Source: Parietaria judaica
Taxonomy: Eukaryota > Streptophyta > Magnoliopsida > Rosales > Urticaceae
DNA: 64,000 bases
Direction: 5' to 3'
NCBI GenBank assembly: GCA_954871525.1
Contig: OX940865.1
Location: 23,420,420 to 23,484,419, forward strand
Position 1 is the stretch's first letter; every line of letters begins with the position of its first letter. Positions 22,120 through 33,594 of this stretch are shown here, in pieces. Made by a program: the position numbers and the translations under genes. Under the pieces are notes generated by a model. It was not told the origin of the DNA. It did no database searches and was given only the letters and a program-made list of their open reading frames with translations.

Positions 22120-22723
22120 TGTAGAGGGCGATTTTCACCACCTTGCAGTCACAAGGAAAACCGTAAAGAACGCAATAAAATATATACACGATTATTCCCT
22201 GATTTATTTATCCCGATAGGACTCGGTTTTTCCCGTTTATTAGCTTGGACAATCGAAGAATAATGATAAGGATATGATTTGATGCCGCACCACGCCGTTC
22301 TCGACGAGGCTGCCTACGTACCCGGCGAACCAGGATCAGGTCATCACGTAGTTCAATGGGTTTTGGCTTGATGAGCTCCTTCTTCTTCTTCTCTGTTTCG
22401 TTGGTTTTCTTCTCTTTTTCTCTTCTCTTCTTTCTCCTCTCTTTCTTTCTTCTCTTCTTGGCTGAATGTCTCTCGGCTGATTTTCTTGGATCCCCTCTTA
22501 ATGAGGTTTCTTTTATTATTTATAGGGTTAGGGTTGATTGAGCCTTTTCACTTTGGGCTTTTCTGCGAATTGGGCCTTTCTTCATGAGTTAAGCCTTTCC
22601 TCACAAACTGGGCTTTTATGTTGACTACGGTCAACATATTTCTTGCCTCTATTCGACGTCGTTTTTGGGCCGTAATGGCACGCCTTATGTTAAGGATGGA
22701 TTTGACGAAATCTGACATCAACA
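22120..22723 (-). repeat. 5' LTR (element in minus orientation)
   Basis: Same 604 bp as 17168-17771 with a single substitution seen. The adjacent primer-binding-site-like sequence (22097-22117) marks it as the 5' LTR. Confidence 0.92.
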
Positions 22724-22728
22724 AACAC

Positions 22729-22737
22729 TATAAATAG
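22729..22737 (+). promoter_or_regulatory. TATA box directly beside the LTR insertion
   Basis: TATAAATAG begins right after the target duplication AACAC, so the LTR element landed at the edge of this core promoter. A start codon follows at 22843. Confidence 0.6.
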
Positions 22738-22842
22738 TACCACATCTTCCACCCTCATTTCCTCACACCAATCTTCTACTCTTCTCTCTAATTCTCTCAA
22801 GTTCTACAGTTCTCAAGTTCTAAAGTTATATTTTTTATTCAT

Positions 22843-23368
22843 TATGAGTCGAAGAAGCGGCAGTAGTTCCGGGGGTCGAAGGACGGCCGGCTAAGAATTT
22901 GCAACCCCAAATTCAAATCGGGGGACAATCGCAACCTACGCCCGACGACTACATTCCCGTTATGCTACCCCAAGAAAGAATTGTGATACCCAACGGTCTC
23001 TAAGACCTAGTTTAACCCGGGCGGTGGGCATGCACGATGCCAATCCCGATCTTGTGCCCCGACAATTGGTCGACACGGTATATCAATCAAGGGCGGCGAG
23101 AAACAACGATCCATTTTTCAACCTAATGTTTCAAGACGATCAACGTGAAGCCTCCGATGACGACAATGCAACTCAACGACCCGATGACGCAACGCAACGC
23201 GATGCCAATGTCCACCGTGGTTTAATGGACATAGGAAAGGTATTGCTCAGCTTAGTGCTCATACGAGCACTAAGTGCAATAGTGGGATTGCTCTTCAGTC
23301 TTCTGTTAATCACTAGTGCAAACTTACATGAAATAAAAGTTTGCCGCGACGAATTCCAAACTCACTGA
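22843..23368 (+). pseudogene. Broken first exon of an older transposon-like gene
   Basis: ATG at 22843 reads a Ser/Gly/Arg-rich start (MSRRSGSSSGGRR) but stops after 16 codons. Other frames carry on with Gln/Pro-rich and then Asp/Gln-rich text (for example FFNLMFQDDQREASDDDNA at about 23112), so at least two frameshifts have occurred. Position downstream of a TATA box and inside hAT-like sequence suggests the 5' exon of that element's transposase or accessory gene. I do not recognise a domain. A 10-bp palindrome (CTTAGTGCTC ATAC GAGCACTAAG) lies near its end at 23251-23274. Confidence 0.4.
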
Positions 23369-23752
23369 AAAGAAAAATGAAAAAAAAAAATCAAGAACTC
23401 TAAAAAAATTCGTCGTCTAAGAATTTTAAACTTTTATATTCAAACGACCCAAAAATGAATGAAGATCAAATACCAACCAAATCAATGAACACGAATCAAA
23501 CATACACGTCTGTGTGTGTAGATATATATATAAAAATATGAACATCCAACAATATCGAACCTTTTTGGCTAATTTTTTTTTTCTTTTTCCAATAGCCGGA
23601 AATCACGTGCATTGTGATTCCGTCTCAAGTTTATAAATGTAACCCTCACGGGTGGGGGAGGAAAACCGTGGTGACAAACGATCAATAGGGTTTACAATAA
23701 TTAAACAAAAATACCCCAAAATTTAAACAGTAAACACAAACATTACAGAATA

Positions 23753-23798
<46 letters not shown>

Positions 23799-24625
23799 AA
23801 TTATTGGGAATCTATTGACGCAGACTTTAAATTTTTATTGATATGATATATGCTATAATTAAACAGTAAACACAAACATTAAAGAATGATAATTCAATCG
23901 AGTAGCTTTTTTAAATATGAAAAAATTTCCCGAAATGTCTGTACAAATATAGACTGATCAATACTCGTTTTGGATATATATATATATATATAACAAAGAA
24001 CTTTGACACATACAAATTATAATTATATACATATAACACACATAAACATAAAAAAAAATGAAGAAAAGTATATTTTGTTTTACGTTAAATGAAAATATTA
24101 ATGAAAAGTCGCATTTTGGAGGCCTTAACATTAGAAGTTAGCTAGAAATTACAAATACCCCTGACAACACAATGGGTCTTAATCAAAATGTCGTTTCCAC
24201 CAAAAATCCGCGCTAAGGAAGAAGGCACTTCGATCTGGAGAGAAGAAAGAGAAAATGAGAAGATAGATGAAGCAAAAAGTGGGAAGAGGTTTGACAAAAA
24301 CAATAAGAATAAAAACAAGGAAGCGGAAAAATTAAAAATTTAAGTTGACACTTCACTACGAAGCTAGTCTAATTGAAGGAAGTTTATAATATGATTTGTA
24401 GCTTCACTTCACTATGAACATAGTAGAGGATTTCCGGAAATCCCAACCAATCACTCGCTTAAAATATACAAAATCTTACTCAGAAGATCTACGAATATAC
24501 TATATTTTAGTTAATTATAACTTCTTTTTCTTTGTAGTTGCCACGAAATAAATGAGCCGTTTCCTTATAAATGCGTGGGTAGAGATATTAGACTATTCTC
24601 ATCCCAAAATTAACAATTAAGAGCA
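23369..24625. other. AT-rich promoter-side region of methyltransferase C
   Basis: No gene. (AT)n at 23757-23796 and 23972-23991. A TATA-like TTATAAATG lies at about 24566, 60 bp before the gene C start codon. Confidence 0.5.
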
Positions 24626-27600
24626 ATGGAGAAACTCTCGAATGAACAACTCGAGCTCAAAGCACAGGCCAAGCTTCAGAACCTGAGCTTCAGCTTCATA
24701 AACTCCATGGCGTTGAAGTGGGCAGTCCAGCTAGGCGTAGCTGACGTCATCCACGCCCACGGCCAGCCCATCACCGCTGCTCAGATCGCCGCCGCTCTGC
24801 CGATTCACCAGTCCAAAGCCCAAAACGTGGTGCGCCTCATGCGCCTGCTGGCCCACTCCGGTCTCTTCACCACCGAAATAACACGAACAGGCGACGAGTG
24901 TACCTACGCACTCACCGCCGAGTCGAGGCTCCTCCTCAAGAATGGCTCTGCTGGCACGTCCCTGCCCGTGGCATCGGTATAATTAAGAGTGGAAACGTGT
25001 CCAAGACCCTGACTTTTTTTTCAATACCCGGGAATTCTGTAACTAGATTCCGGGTATTAAAATTTTGGGAACCGTAACCGAAAATCCGGGTACTCGACAT
25101 ATATTTTTTTCGTTGAAATTTTAGAAACCGGAAATCCGTGTATATACTAGAGGTTGCAATCAGGTCCATTACCCGAAACTCGAACTGGATTCTGGGTATT
25201 AGGATTTTTGGACACCAGAACCGGAAAACCGGATTCCGAGTACCCAGTTTTTGGGGTATTTGAGGCTTTGTACCCGGATTCAAAACCGGAACCGGTTTTG
25301 AAAAGAAAAAGTATAGAAATAAAGTTAATAAAAAAATAAAGAGAGTATATTTTTTCGTAATAAAAATAGATTAAGATTTTAAGTACTATTCATCTTCACA
25401 TTTGTGATATATTATATTTTTCTTATATAATTTTAGTACATTATATAATATATATAAACCGGATCTTAAAAAGATGGACTACGAATTGAAATCGGATTTC
25501 AAACCGGTTCGGGTATTTTGTACTCAAATCCCAGTACTAACCGGTCCCGGGTATTTTGATCCAGATAACTTTCGGCTCCCGATAAAAAAAATCGGTTCCG
25601 GTATTTTGAACGGTATACCGTAATACTTAAACTCCACAACATAATATATTGAAAAACGTCTTGTGTATTAGCCATCGTCACTCTGATCCATTGCTCCATA
25701 TAGAATGCAATGCTAGCATTTGTTCGTCTCCCATAATTGATGTATACTCTCTCTTCCTTGATCACTTTCGCAGGCTGTGAGCACGGCAATGATGGAGTCG
25801 TGGCAGCACCTAAGCGCTTGGTTCCAGAGCGATGACTCTGTCACGGCTTTCACCGCCGCGCACGGCGCCAATTTCTGGGACTACGGACGCGCCGACGGCG
25901 CGTACTCTCGTGCGTTCGCCGGCCGGATGGCTCGTGACAGCCAGATGGTGGCGAGAGCGTTGGTGGGGACGCCGGAGCTGAGGCAGGTGGTCGAGGGAGC
26001 GAGGTCACTCGTGGACGTCGGCGGTGGCATCGGAACTCTGTCTAGGGTTGTGGCGGCGGAGTTTCCGGCGATGAAGTGCGTCGTTTTCGACATGCCTCAT
26101 GTGGTGGCGGGTTTGGAAGGAAGCCACAACCTGGAGTTTGTAGGAGGAGATATGTTCGAAGCAGTTCCGGTTGGAGATGTTGTTTTGTTGAAGGTACGTT
26201 TAATGTTTCCACTCTTGGTCACTGTTTAAAGCATATCGTACAAGACTTGATTTTTAAGGAAAAATCTGGGACAAAATTACTCAAATTTTGACACATGAGT
26301 GCAAACAAAAATACTAAAACTCAATAAATGTGAAACATTTTTATTTTATTTTTTCAGGACGTTGGTCAATCTTATAAAAAAGTGAACGAAATAATAGGTT
26401 CTCTCCCATGTTCCATAATTACTCAAAGTTAAAGTAGTTTTATTGCGATTACCCTGATTTTAAACGAATTGACTCCCGCGTTTGACATTATTATAACATA
26501 TCGTTAATGATTTTAGGACCATTATCATTGATAATAGGGGTGGTAATTTGGGGCCGGACACGAAACACGAAACGGTTACGACACGATTTAAACGGGTCAG
26601 GGTCTACCATAAATGGATCTGGGTCCAACCGAGTCGAACACGATTAACACGATTAAATAACGGGTAAACACGACACGAACACGATAACACGATGGGACCC
26701 AATTAGACACGATTAAAGAGTAAAAAGTTACATTTTCTACATTTTATATATGTTATTAAGTGTTTTAATACTTATTATATATGAAATTTATGTTTTTATT
26801 TAATTAATTCCGTCTTACAATTGATGAACATAAAAATTTGCTAGTAAAATTTTAAAATCTTCGACAATATAGTTAAATAAATTAAGTTAAATGAGTATAA
26901 ATTGAATTAATTTATCATTTATAAATAAATGTCTCTATTAATTGGGTTAAACGGGTAGACACGATAAGCACGTTATTTAAATGGGGCGGGTCTGGGTCTC
27001 GTCTTCTAACACGATTAATAAATGGGGCTGGGTCTAGATAAAATAAGTAAAAAACGATTAAGACCCGGCACGAACACGACACGCAACCCGAATTTGCCAC
27101 CCCTAATTAATAAAGCGTGAAGTCAATCATCAAAGCAAGCCGCGTCGAAAATTAACAGAAAAAATTTAACACACCAAAAATATAATAGAAATAGAGTAAG
27201 CATCACTTAATAGCCCCTCAATTTATCAAATTGATTTTTAATTTTATATTGTATCAATTTGTCCCATAAAATTTATCATTTTACATCACATTAATCTCGA
27301 ATTTCATTTTGTATCAATTTTCCATGTGAAATTATCATTTTCAATAATATTACCCCCTAAATTTAGAGTTTTAAATCATTTTTCCCCTTACTTTTTTTTT
27401 TTAGTATTTCTCTATCGTAATTTTTAACCAGTAATGCAGGGGCGGGAGGACTCATGGACGTGGTGTGGTTCAAACCACCCCCTCCAAAAAAAAATTGGTA
27501 TAGTAATACCTTATTTTTAATTTTGTAGTGTAAATTCATATAAATTTTTAATTAAACTCCCTCTAACTTTCACTATAATTTAACTATAACCTCTTCAAGT

Positions 27601-28368
27601 TAAGTTTTTGACAAAAAAATTATATCTAACCCCCCGGTAGCTAATTCCTGGTTCCACCACTGCCCTAATGTATCAAGTAATGATTTTTTGTTTTTTGTTT
27701 TTTTTTTTTTTTTTGTAGGATAATAATGATTATCCATTCAATTAAAAAAAATCAAGATTTTAAACATTACCGGAAAAAAAAAATACGAATCAAGAGAGAA
27801 TGCCGAGAGAGATTTAGAAGAAGTAGAAGAAAAAAAACATTGTGTTTTAAAGCAATGACAGTTAAAGATGAATTATAGAACAAAATCGTCTTTCTAATTT
27901 AACAGAAAGTAAAAAGAAAACAAAAAACTCGAGAGAGACTACCGAGAAACATGAGATTCAATGAAGAAGAAGAAAAAAAAGGTTAAAATATTTAGTATTA
28001 GATGGCGGATTAGCGGAATGACAAAATTACGAATCAGTAAAACTATCACTAAATTAGAGGGTATTATAGTAAAAATTGATACATATAACTAGGTGGTTAT
28101 AAAATGATACAGATTGATGAGTTCAAAAGGTGAGCCAGTGAGGTGATACAAAGAAAAATTTCATGGAATAAACTGATAGAAAATGAAAAATAGAAGGATA
28201 CTTTGATAAATAAAAAAGAAAAAAAAAACGGTGGGTCAAATAGTTTAGCCAAATGTCGCAACATCTCTCTATCATATGATTAAAGTTCTTATGCTCAAAC
28301 TCTAACCAATTCTATCACATATGTCATTAACGAGTTTAGGACCCACCAGCATATCGTGTATGGATGAA

Positions 28369-28401
<33 letters not shown>

Positions 28402-28735
28402 AACTTACACGAATGACAATTTGCAGTGGATATTACACGATTGGAGCGACAAAGAGAGCGTGAAGATACTGGAGCAGTGCAGAAAGGCAATCACAAGCTC
28501 AAGCAGTGCCAAGAATGGCAAAGTGATTGTGATCGACATGGTTGTTCAGAGTGACTGCGACGATCACGAAGCCGTCGAAACTCAATTCTTCTATGATTTG
28601 CAGATGATGGTTCTGTTGAACGGAAGAGAGAGGAGCGAGAAAGAATGGGCGAAGCTCTTCTCCGACGCCGGTTTCAGCGGCTATAAGATTACTCCCGGCC
28701 TCGGAATGAAGTCTCCCATCGAGGTTTATCCTTGA
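24626..28735 (+). CDS. Class II O-methyltransferase, gene C
   Basis: Exons 24626-24976, 25774-26193 and 28427-28735; introns GTATAA...CAG and GTACGT...CAG, all phase 0; 359 aa. The N-terminal dimerisation region includes NLSFSFINSMALKWAVQLGV. SAM loop LVDVGGGIGT, FDMPHV and intact GGDMF lie in exon 2, which ends in the SAM-contacting Lys. Exon 3 starts WILHDW with catalytic His at residue 261 and ends IEVYP. No damage seen, so it should encode an active SAM-dependent phenolic O-methyltransferase; substrate unknown. Its introns are swollen by insertions (intron 1 is 797 bp against 109 bp in paralogue D, intron 2 is 2233 against 449). Gene D is its nearest relative. Confidence 0.92.
24985..25650. 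mobile_element. Repeat insertion in intron 1 of gene C
   Basis: The extra ~690 bp relative to gene D intron 1 is rich in ACCCGG/CCGGGTA, ACCGGTT and GGTATTTT motifs in both orientations, like the subterminal regions of the hAT elements in this window. A hAT-like end (TAGAGGTTGCAATCAGG) is visible at 25149. Exact ends and target duplication were not resolved; it may be two nested elements. Confidence 0.55.
26535..27105. mobile_element. Non-autonomous hAT element, 571 bp, in gene C intron 2
   Basis: Ends TAGGGGTGGTAATTTGGG and, reversed, TAGGGGTGGCAAATTCGGG. Flanks ATTGATAA (26527-26534) and ATTAATAA (27106-27113) match at 7 of 8. Subterminal ACACGA/CGTGTC repeats, AT-rich core, no ORF. Confidence 0.87.
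27437..27665. mobile_element. Short hAT-like MITE in gene C intron 2
   Basis: Left end CAGGGGCGGGAGG and right end CCACCACTGCCC are imperfect inverted repeats of the common plant GGGGCGG-type MITEs. TAATG flanks both sides. The rest of the intron (27670-28376) is AT-rich. Confidence 0.5.
28376..28401. repeat. (AT)n microsatellite
   Basis: About 12 AT units, 25 bp before the intron 2 acceptor of gene C. Confidence 0.85.
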
Positions 28736-30065
28736 GATAATATTTTGTTAGGGTTTCAACTTCCAATAAAGGATTGTCATATTTTGAAGAAAGATATGTA
28801 CTTCACCGATCTAAAATATATCATATATTTGATAAGTTCTAATGAACAATAAAAGGACACTATTATGAGGTGGCTCCATATTACATGAATTTTTCGTACC
28901 GGTACTTATAAATATTTTCCGTGATATACGGTCGCTCTCTAGTACACGAATTATAAGAAAAACTTAAAACTTGTTACTATTGGTGATAAATGTGGTTTAA
29001 TACTTAACAATACTTGCAACTCACTTCAAAACAAGTCGAGGTCTTAGAATGTCAACCAAGTCAAAAATACGCCAGATCAAAGTTGGGCTCTAAAACGCTC
29101 TAAAACCGTTAACGCCTGCTCGGACATGGATTGAGCCTCGTAACGACCTTTTTTTTTACTTATATAATATTATAGTAACCATAAAGGCATGACTTAAATT
29201 TTTTTAAAAGCTAGAGCCGATATAAAGTCATGTCCTAACTTTGAAGGGTAGTTTATACATTACAATATATCATAATCAAAACATTACTACGAAATCAGGT
29301 TGAAAATTTCTTATAAATGTCAAACATTTCTATGTACTATTAACGTAAAATGAGCATTATTCAAGACCTAGGGAATATATCAAGCCTCAGTTTGGCAAGT
29401 CAGTCGTGCACACTTGGGTAAACACGGCCACCTTCTGGTTTCGCCGTATTTTGGGCTTATCAGGAAAGCGATTTCAGCTGCCGACCCTGCTCCCAGAAAT
29501 CATGCAGTGCATCATACACATGCAGTCCTTCGTAGGCACGCCTAGAATTCCGCTCATGTCGTAGTTCAATATCTCCAAACTCATTGAACATATGATTCTG
29601 AAAATTTTAAATTCAGCATTAAACGAATATAAAAAAAACTTGATCATTTAAAAGTTCTTCCCTAGTAGAAACATTTTATTAAATCAGGCATTACACACAG
29701 AGTAAGACAAAGTTTACGAATAATTAAAGGAAGTCGTCGATAAAGTGGAAAGACTAGAATGATGTTAATCTTGAAGATCTCTTAAACACAATCATTCAAC
29801 ATTATCGTGAACAGTGAGAAATATTGTTGTGTTTCAATTATCTACTCCAGTATAACACTTATAAATAATAAATTGAGTTCCGAAATCATATGAATCCTTA
29901 ACACTATATCAATTATCATCAACATTAATTTTTACAAGATTCTGCTGTTCTCTTACACTGCATTTACATTATTTGTCAAGAAATAAAGAGTACGCGATAT
30001 TTGTTAATGTAGTCTGTGATACTCTTGATAATATCTTACTTAAAAAGCTCTTATCCAAAATCAAG
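28736..30065. other. 3' flank of gene C, paralogous to the flank of gene D
   Basis: No gene. 28740-28800 matches 39300-39360. 29390-29560 (CACCTTCTGGTTTCGCC...) matches 39860-40010. 29670-29860 matches 40760-40920 plus 41734-41760. The duplication of C and D therefore included several hundred bases of downstream DNA. Confidence 0.6.
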
Positions 30066-30069
30066 TTTG

Positions 30070-30235
30070 CAGCCCGGCTTAGCGGTAAATTCACTATAAT
30101 ACTCTTTAACAGGCGCTAGGTTCAATCCCCTGAGATACATGAATTGTGTACATATGTAACATTGTCTCATAGTGCCTACGGCCAATAATGCCGGTTGTTC
30201 TTACCGTGAAAACATATCTCGTAATACGAGTGTTG
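30070..30235 (+). mobile_element. tRNA-derived SINE-like element
   Basis: Pol III A-box-like CTTAGCGGTAAATTC at about 30076 and B box GGTTCAATCCC at 30119, about 40 bp apart, followed by a non-tRNA body. No cloverleaf can be drawn, so it is not a tRNA gene. Ends are estimates. Confidence 0.55.
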
Positions 30236-30348
30236 GTTCCTAGTAGAAATAGAGATTGCCAAAAACACGTCAACAGCAAACACCCACAAGAAATAATAAT
30301 CACACTCACACTCACTTTATAAATATATGATGTGGTGATGATAATGAT

Positions 30349-30850
30349 TGTAGACAAGAGAAAGCAAGAGAGCAGAATTGGAAGAAAAGTTCTCTTTGAT
30401 TAAATGTCGAAGAAATTACAAAAGGAGTTACAAAATATATCACTAACACTAGTATTATAAAGAAAACATGGAACAACTAAATCCTAGCTAAAACTTTCTA
30501 AAATACAATTAATCAAATCTCTACAATTACTCACGTATCCTAACAAATTGGGAAGCCAAATCAAATCTCCAAACATGTTCATTAAGTTTAGTACCTTTCA
30601 AGAATAGCTTTAGTTGACTTCTCGTGTGTGCCTAACTAAGTTGCTAGGGTTTAAATCCGAACAGAGGTGCTATGGTTTATATCCTTACAGAGCTGCTAGG
30701 ATGCAACTTGAGCAATCCTTCTCCTCTGCTTTTCCATTGGGAGCTGCTAGGCTTCATTTCTGTTAAGGAGCATTTATGCTCGTCTCCTTTTTTGCTAGAC
30801 TCCATTTCTGTTAGGGGTTATTTAGCCTAGTCAGGTTTAAACCCACAACA
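30349..30850 (-). mobile_element. Probable solo LTR (copia-like), minus orientation
   Basis: Read on the - strand it begins TGTTGTGGGTTTAAACC and ends CTCTTGTCTACA, with promoter-like TTATAATACTAG and an R/U5-like TTCTTCGACATTTAATCAAAG. No target duplication was found with these ends, so the borders may be off. Confidence 0.5.
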
Positions 30851-31125
30851 AGTACGTGTAATCTTGGCCAATAATGTCATTTTAAAAATAAAAATAAAAA
30901 ACCTCTTATCCAAATTATTTGCTCAATAGTAAATCATGCACACGATACAAGTTACACAATGTTTGATAGGAGTTTTACAGAGAAACTAATAATAAAAAAT
31001 TCCCTCTCAAGGCCAATTCTGACTGGTAGTCAATTTTTTGTGGGATCTATGATTTGTAAAAATAGTTTGGTGATATGGGATTTTAAATAATATCAAAAAT
31101 AAAAAAATAAAATAAGAAGACAATG

Positions 31126-31648
31126 TGAGCTAAAGCTTGACTTAGTCCGGGTGACGACCAGAACTCAGGACGGGCAGAAACACTTGCGAGGAGTCAGCCC
31201 GGGTACCGACCAGAACAGAAGACGGACAGCCGTTCAGCCCAGCTCGGGTGAACACGAGCAGAGAGTCCGTATAAAAGGGAAGCTCAGCCCGGAGCATACG
31301 AGCAGATCAGCTCGGGGACAGAGAGACTGTCCGGGCAGGAAAGGGAAACTCTACCCAGAAAGGAAAACGCGTAGCTTGAGGAGCAAGCAAATCAAGTCAA
31401 AGATTTGGCGAGGTTATATAGGGTAGTTTCCTTATATTGTGCGATTCTGTTAGCTAGGGTTTTGCCTATGTATATAAACCTAGCATTGTATACATTGTAA
31501 CGAGCCGAGAGTAGTCGAGTTGTACAGAGTCCATTAGAGTTTCGAGTTATCTCTTTGTATTTTCCTTCGAATTAATCAGAGAAACTTTTCTCTCATTCGT
31601 GTTCTTGAGGTTATTTTATTCTCGTGATATTCGTGATTTTCGCAGATA
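31126..31648 (+). mobile_element. Probable solo LTR, 523 bp
   Basis: Flanked by CAATG on both sides (31121-31125, 31649-31653). Contains a TATA box (TATATAAACC, about 31472) and a U5-like TTCCTTCGAATTAATCAG...TTTTCTCTCATTCG. GC-rich repeats of CAGCCCGGG type occur in the 5' half. It starts TG but ends TA rather than CA, so the border is less certain. No primer-binding site follows. Confidence 0.6.
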
Positions 31649-31653
31649 CAATG

Positions 31654-33405
31654 AACAATTTATTTACACTATATATACCAATCCTTACCCACACTCATGC
31701 TAAAAAGAGTGTTACCGCGGTATTACTCTCTGGGTATATCGTGGGTTTGTAAGCCCATGCATACACTAACAAAGTTGAAAAGATATATATATATATATAT
31801 ATATATATTAAGTTTTTTTAGCCCAAGAGATTTGAATGATTGATCATTCCTCTCAAATCAATTTATTGTATGTCATGACAAAAATAAATAAATTATTGTA
31901 TGTCCATTTATTGTATGTCCATTTATTATGCATTTAATATTTATCTAACGTGCTATACACATTTGTAGTGAAATCAAGGTTTAAATTGCTGCCTGTTACC
32001 GGCGTATATGTAATAATGAACGCAGAAAAAATTGGGAATTTGAAATTCTCATAATTTGAAATTTTCCAACACATTTAACATTGTTTTATTATGAGAATTT
32101 CAAATTTCCCGCATAAGAACTTCATAATTTAATTTTTCCTGTGGATTTTTTCTTTCTTTCTTGAATAGCAGTATGAAAGAAGAAAAAATAAAAGGAATTT
32201 TCATGCACAAAATTTCAAAATTCAGATGGGTAGTTTTAATTTTAAATCACAGGTTCATTGGCAATAGCTTTTAGCCGTTATATATACATGGCCATGGCCC
32301 ATGTTGCACGTTAGTTGTAAAACAGTCAAACCATCTTGCATCATGAGGGATTGCACGACGAAAAAAAAAAAAGTCCTACAAGCTTTGGAAGACGGTCTTT
32401 AACTGATGTGACTCGTACAATCTATTTTTTTGTAGATATGATAGGATTCTCAGAATTATTCTCAATAATTCTTTTCAGTGAAACAGACAACCCCTTAAAC
32501 GTATAATTTTATTACATATACAAACTATGTGTTGACTATAACAAATGTATTTAGCCATTAAGCATTCCTAAAATCAAGCGTTCTTCTGTTCGCTCGTATG
32601 TCGTATCTCTCTCTACACCAGTTGATATCAAAGTCACCCGTTTATGTGCAGGGCACCGAAGAAATGAACCATTCGTGACGCTTTCGTAGAGGATTTGGTG
32701 AGACGAGAAGAGGTCGACAGATTCCGTGCTCATGTGAAATTGTTGATCCGCCAGACGGCTGCATTTTTTTGGGTTGCCTTTTTTACAATGGGCTCGTGGT
32801 GCTGTCTTTTTTGGGTTACCTTTTTTACACTGGGCTCGAAGTGACTTCTTTCGATTGATTTTGGGGTTGGCTTATTACACCGAGCTCGTGTTGGCTAGTC
32901 AACCTAAAAATTGATCTAAAGAAGTCAACCAGAGCCCGATATATAAAAAAAAAAGGCAACCAAAGAATGATATAAAAAATAATGCTTAAGAAAAAAAATG
33001 TTTCAGAAAAAAATAAAGAAAATTAAAAATTAAAAAAATTAAAATTGTCACGTGGAGGTCAAATGCCACTTGGCTGGGTGACGTGACAACCAATGTGGCA
33101 AAATTTATCGGTTAAAAATTAAAAATTAACAGAGAAAACATTAGCCGCTAACAGAAGTAACTTTAGGCATTATAGCCACTAAAAAAACCTTGGATATATA
33201 ATTCAAAAATTTAGAAATATTGAGTACTTTAGTCGTAGTTTGCCCTTCATTAAATATCAAGATGGAATTTTAAAAAATGGTTAAAAAGGATTAAAAAGAT
33301 TTTTTATATTTAAAAAAATATATAAAACTAAAAAGTATTTAGTCTAATTATGCTCATATAGGATCCATACATGGTGTATCACGAACAAAAAAAGTGCGGA
33401 TTTTT
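31654..33405. other. AT-rich stretch without genes
   Basis: Holds an (AT)n run at 31783-31808 and a repeated TTTTTGGGTT(G/A)CCTTTTTTACA unit (32765 and 32808). The segment 31810-32020 resembles 36090-36260 upstream of gene D. Nothing coding is supported. Confidence 0.45.
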
Positions 33406-33588
33406 TTTAATAGGGGTGACACTATCGGCCAATGTTACAATCCACTCTCTCATTATTAGATATTTAGTGTCTTATTATTGACCAAGATTACATATCTAAA
33501 GGGATCACTCTTTTGAGTGTCATAGGGTTTGAACCCATAATCTCTTGAATAGGTATGTAGTAGACTTAACACTAGGCCAACAAACTTA
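33405..33588 (-). mobile_element. tRNA-derived SINE, minus orientation
   Basis: On the minus strand: A-box-like TTGGCCTAGTGTTAAGTC (33581-33564) and a perfect B box GGGTTCAAACCC (33535-33524), followed by a body with GACACTCAAAAGAGTG. It abuts the gypsy fragment at 33.59 kb. No tRNA fold. The tail end is an estimate. Confidence 0.65.
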
Positions 33589-33594
33589 AGTCAT

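Larger units (their letters stand above)
17168..22723 (-). mobile_element. Young non-autonomous LTR retrotransposon (5,556 bp)
   Basis: Two 604-bp LTRs (17168-17771 and 22120-22723) flanked by the duplication AACAC (17163-17167, 22724-22728). Orientation is minus: next to the 22120 LTR the - strand reads TTTGGCGCCCACCGAGGGGG, like the primer-binding site of Tat/Athila-type gypsy elements, and next to the other LTR it reads AAAATGGGGGACTAAC, a polypurine tract. I see one difference between the LTRs (A at 17485, C at 22437), so the insertion is recent. The 4.35-kb interior has no gag, protease, RT or integrase. It is filled by tandem repeats and an antisense ORF, so it must move with proteins from another element. 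Confidence 0.9.

Noticed and set aside
30070..30130. tRNA gene
   Set aside because: A and B boxes present but no acceptor stem or cloverleaf; better explained as a SINE.
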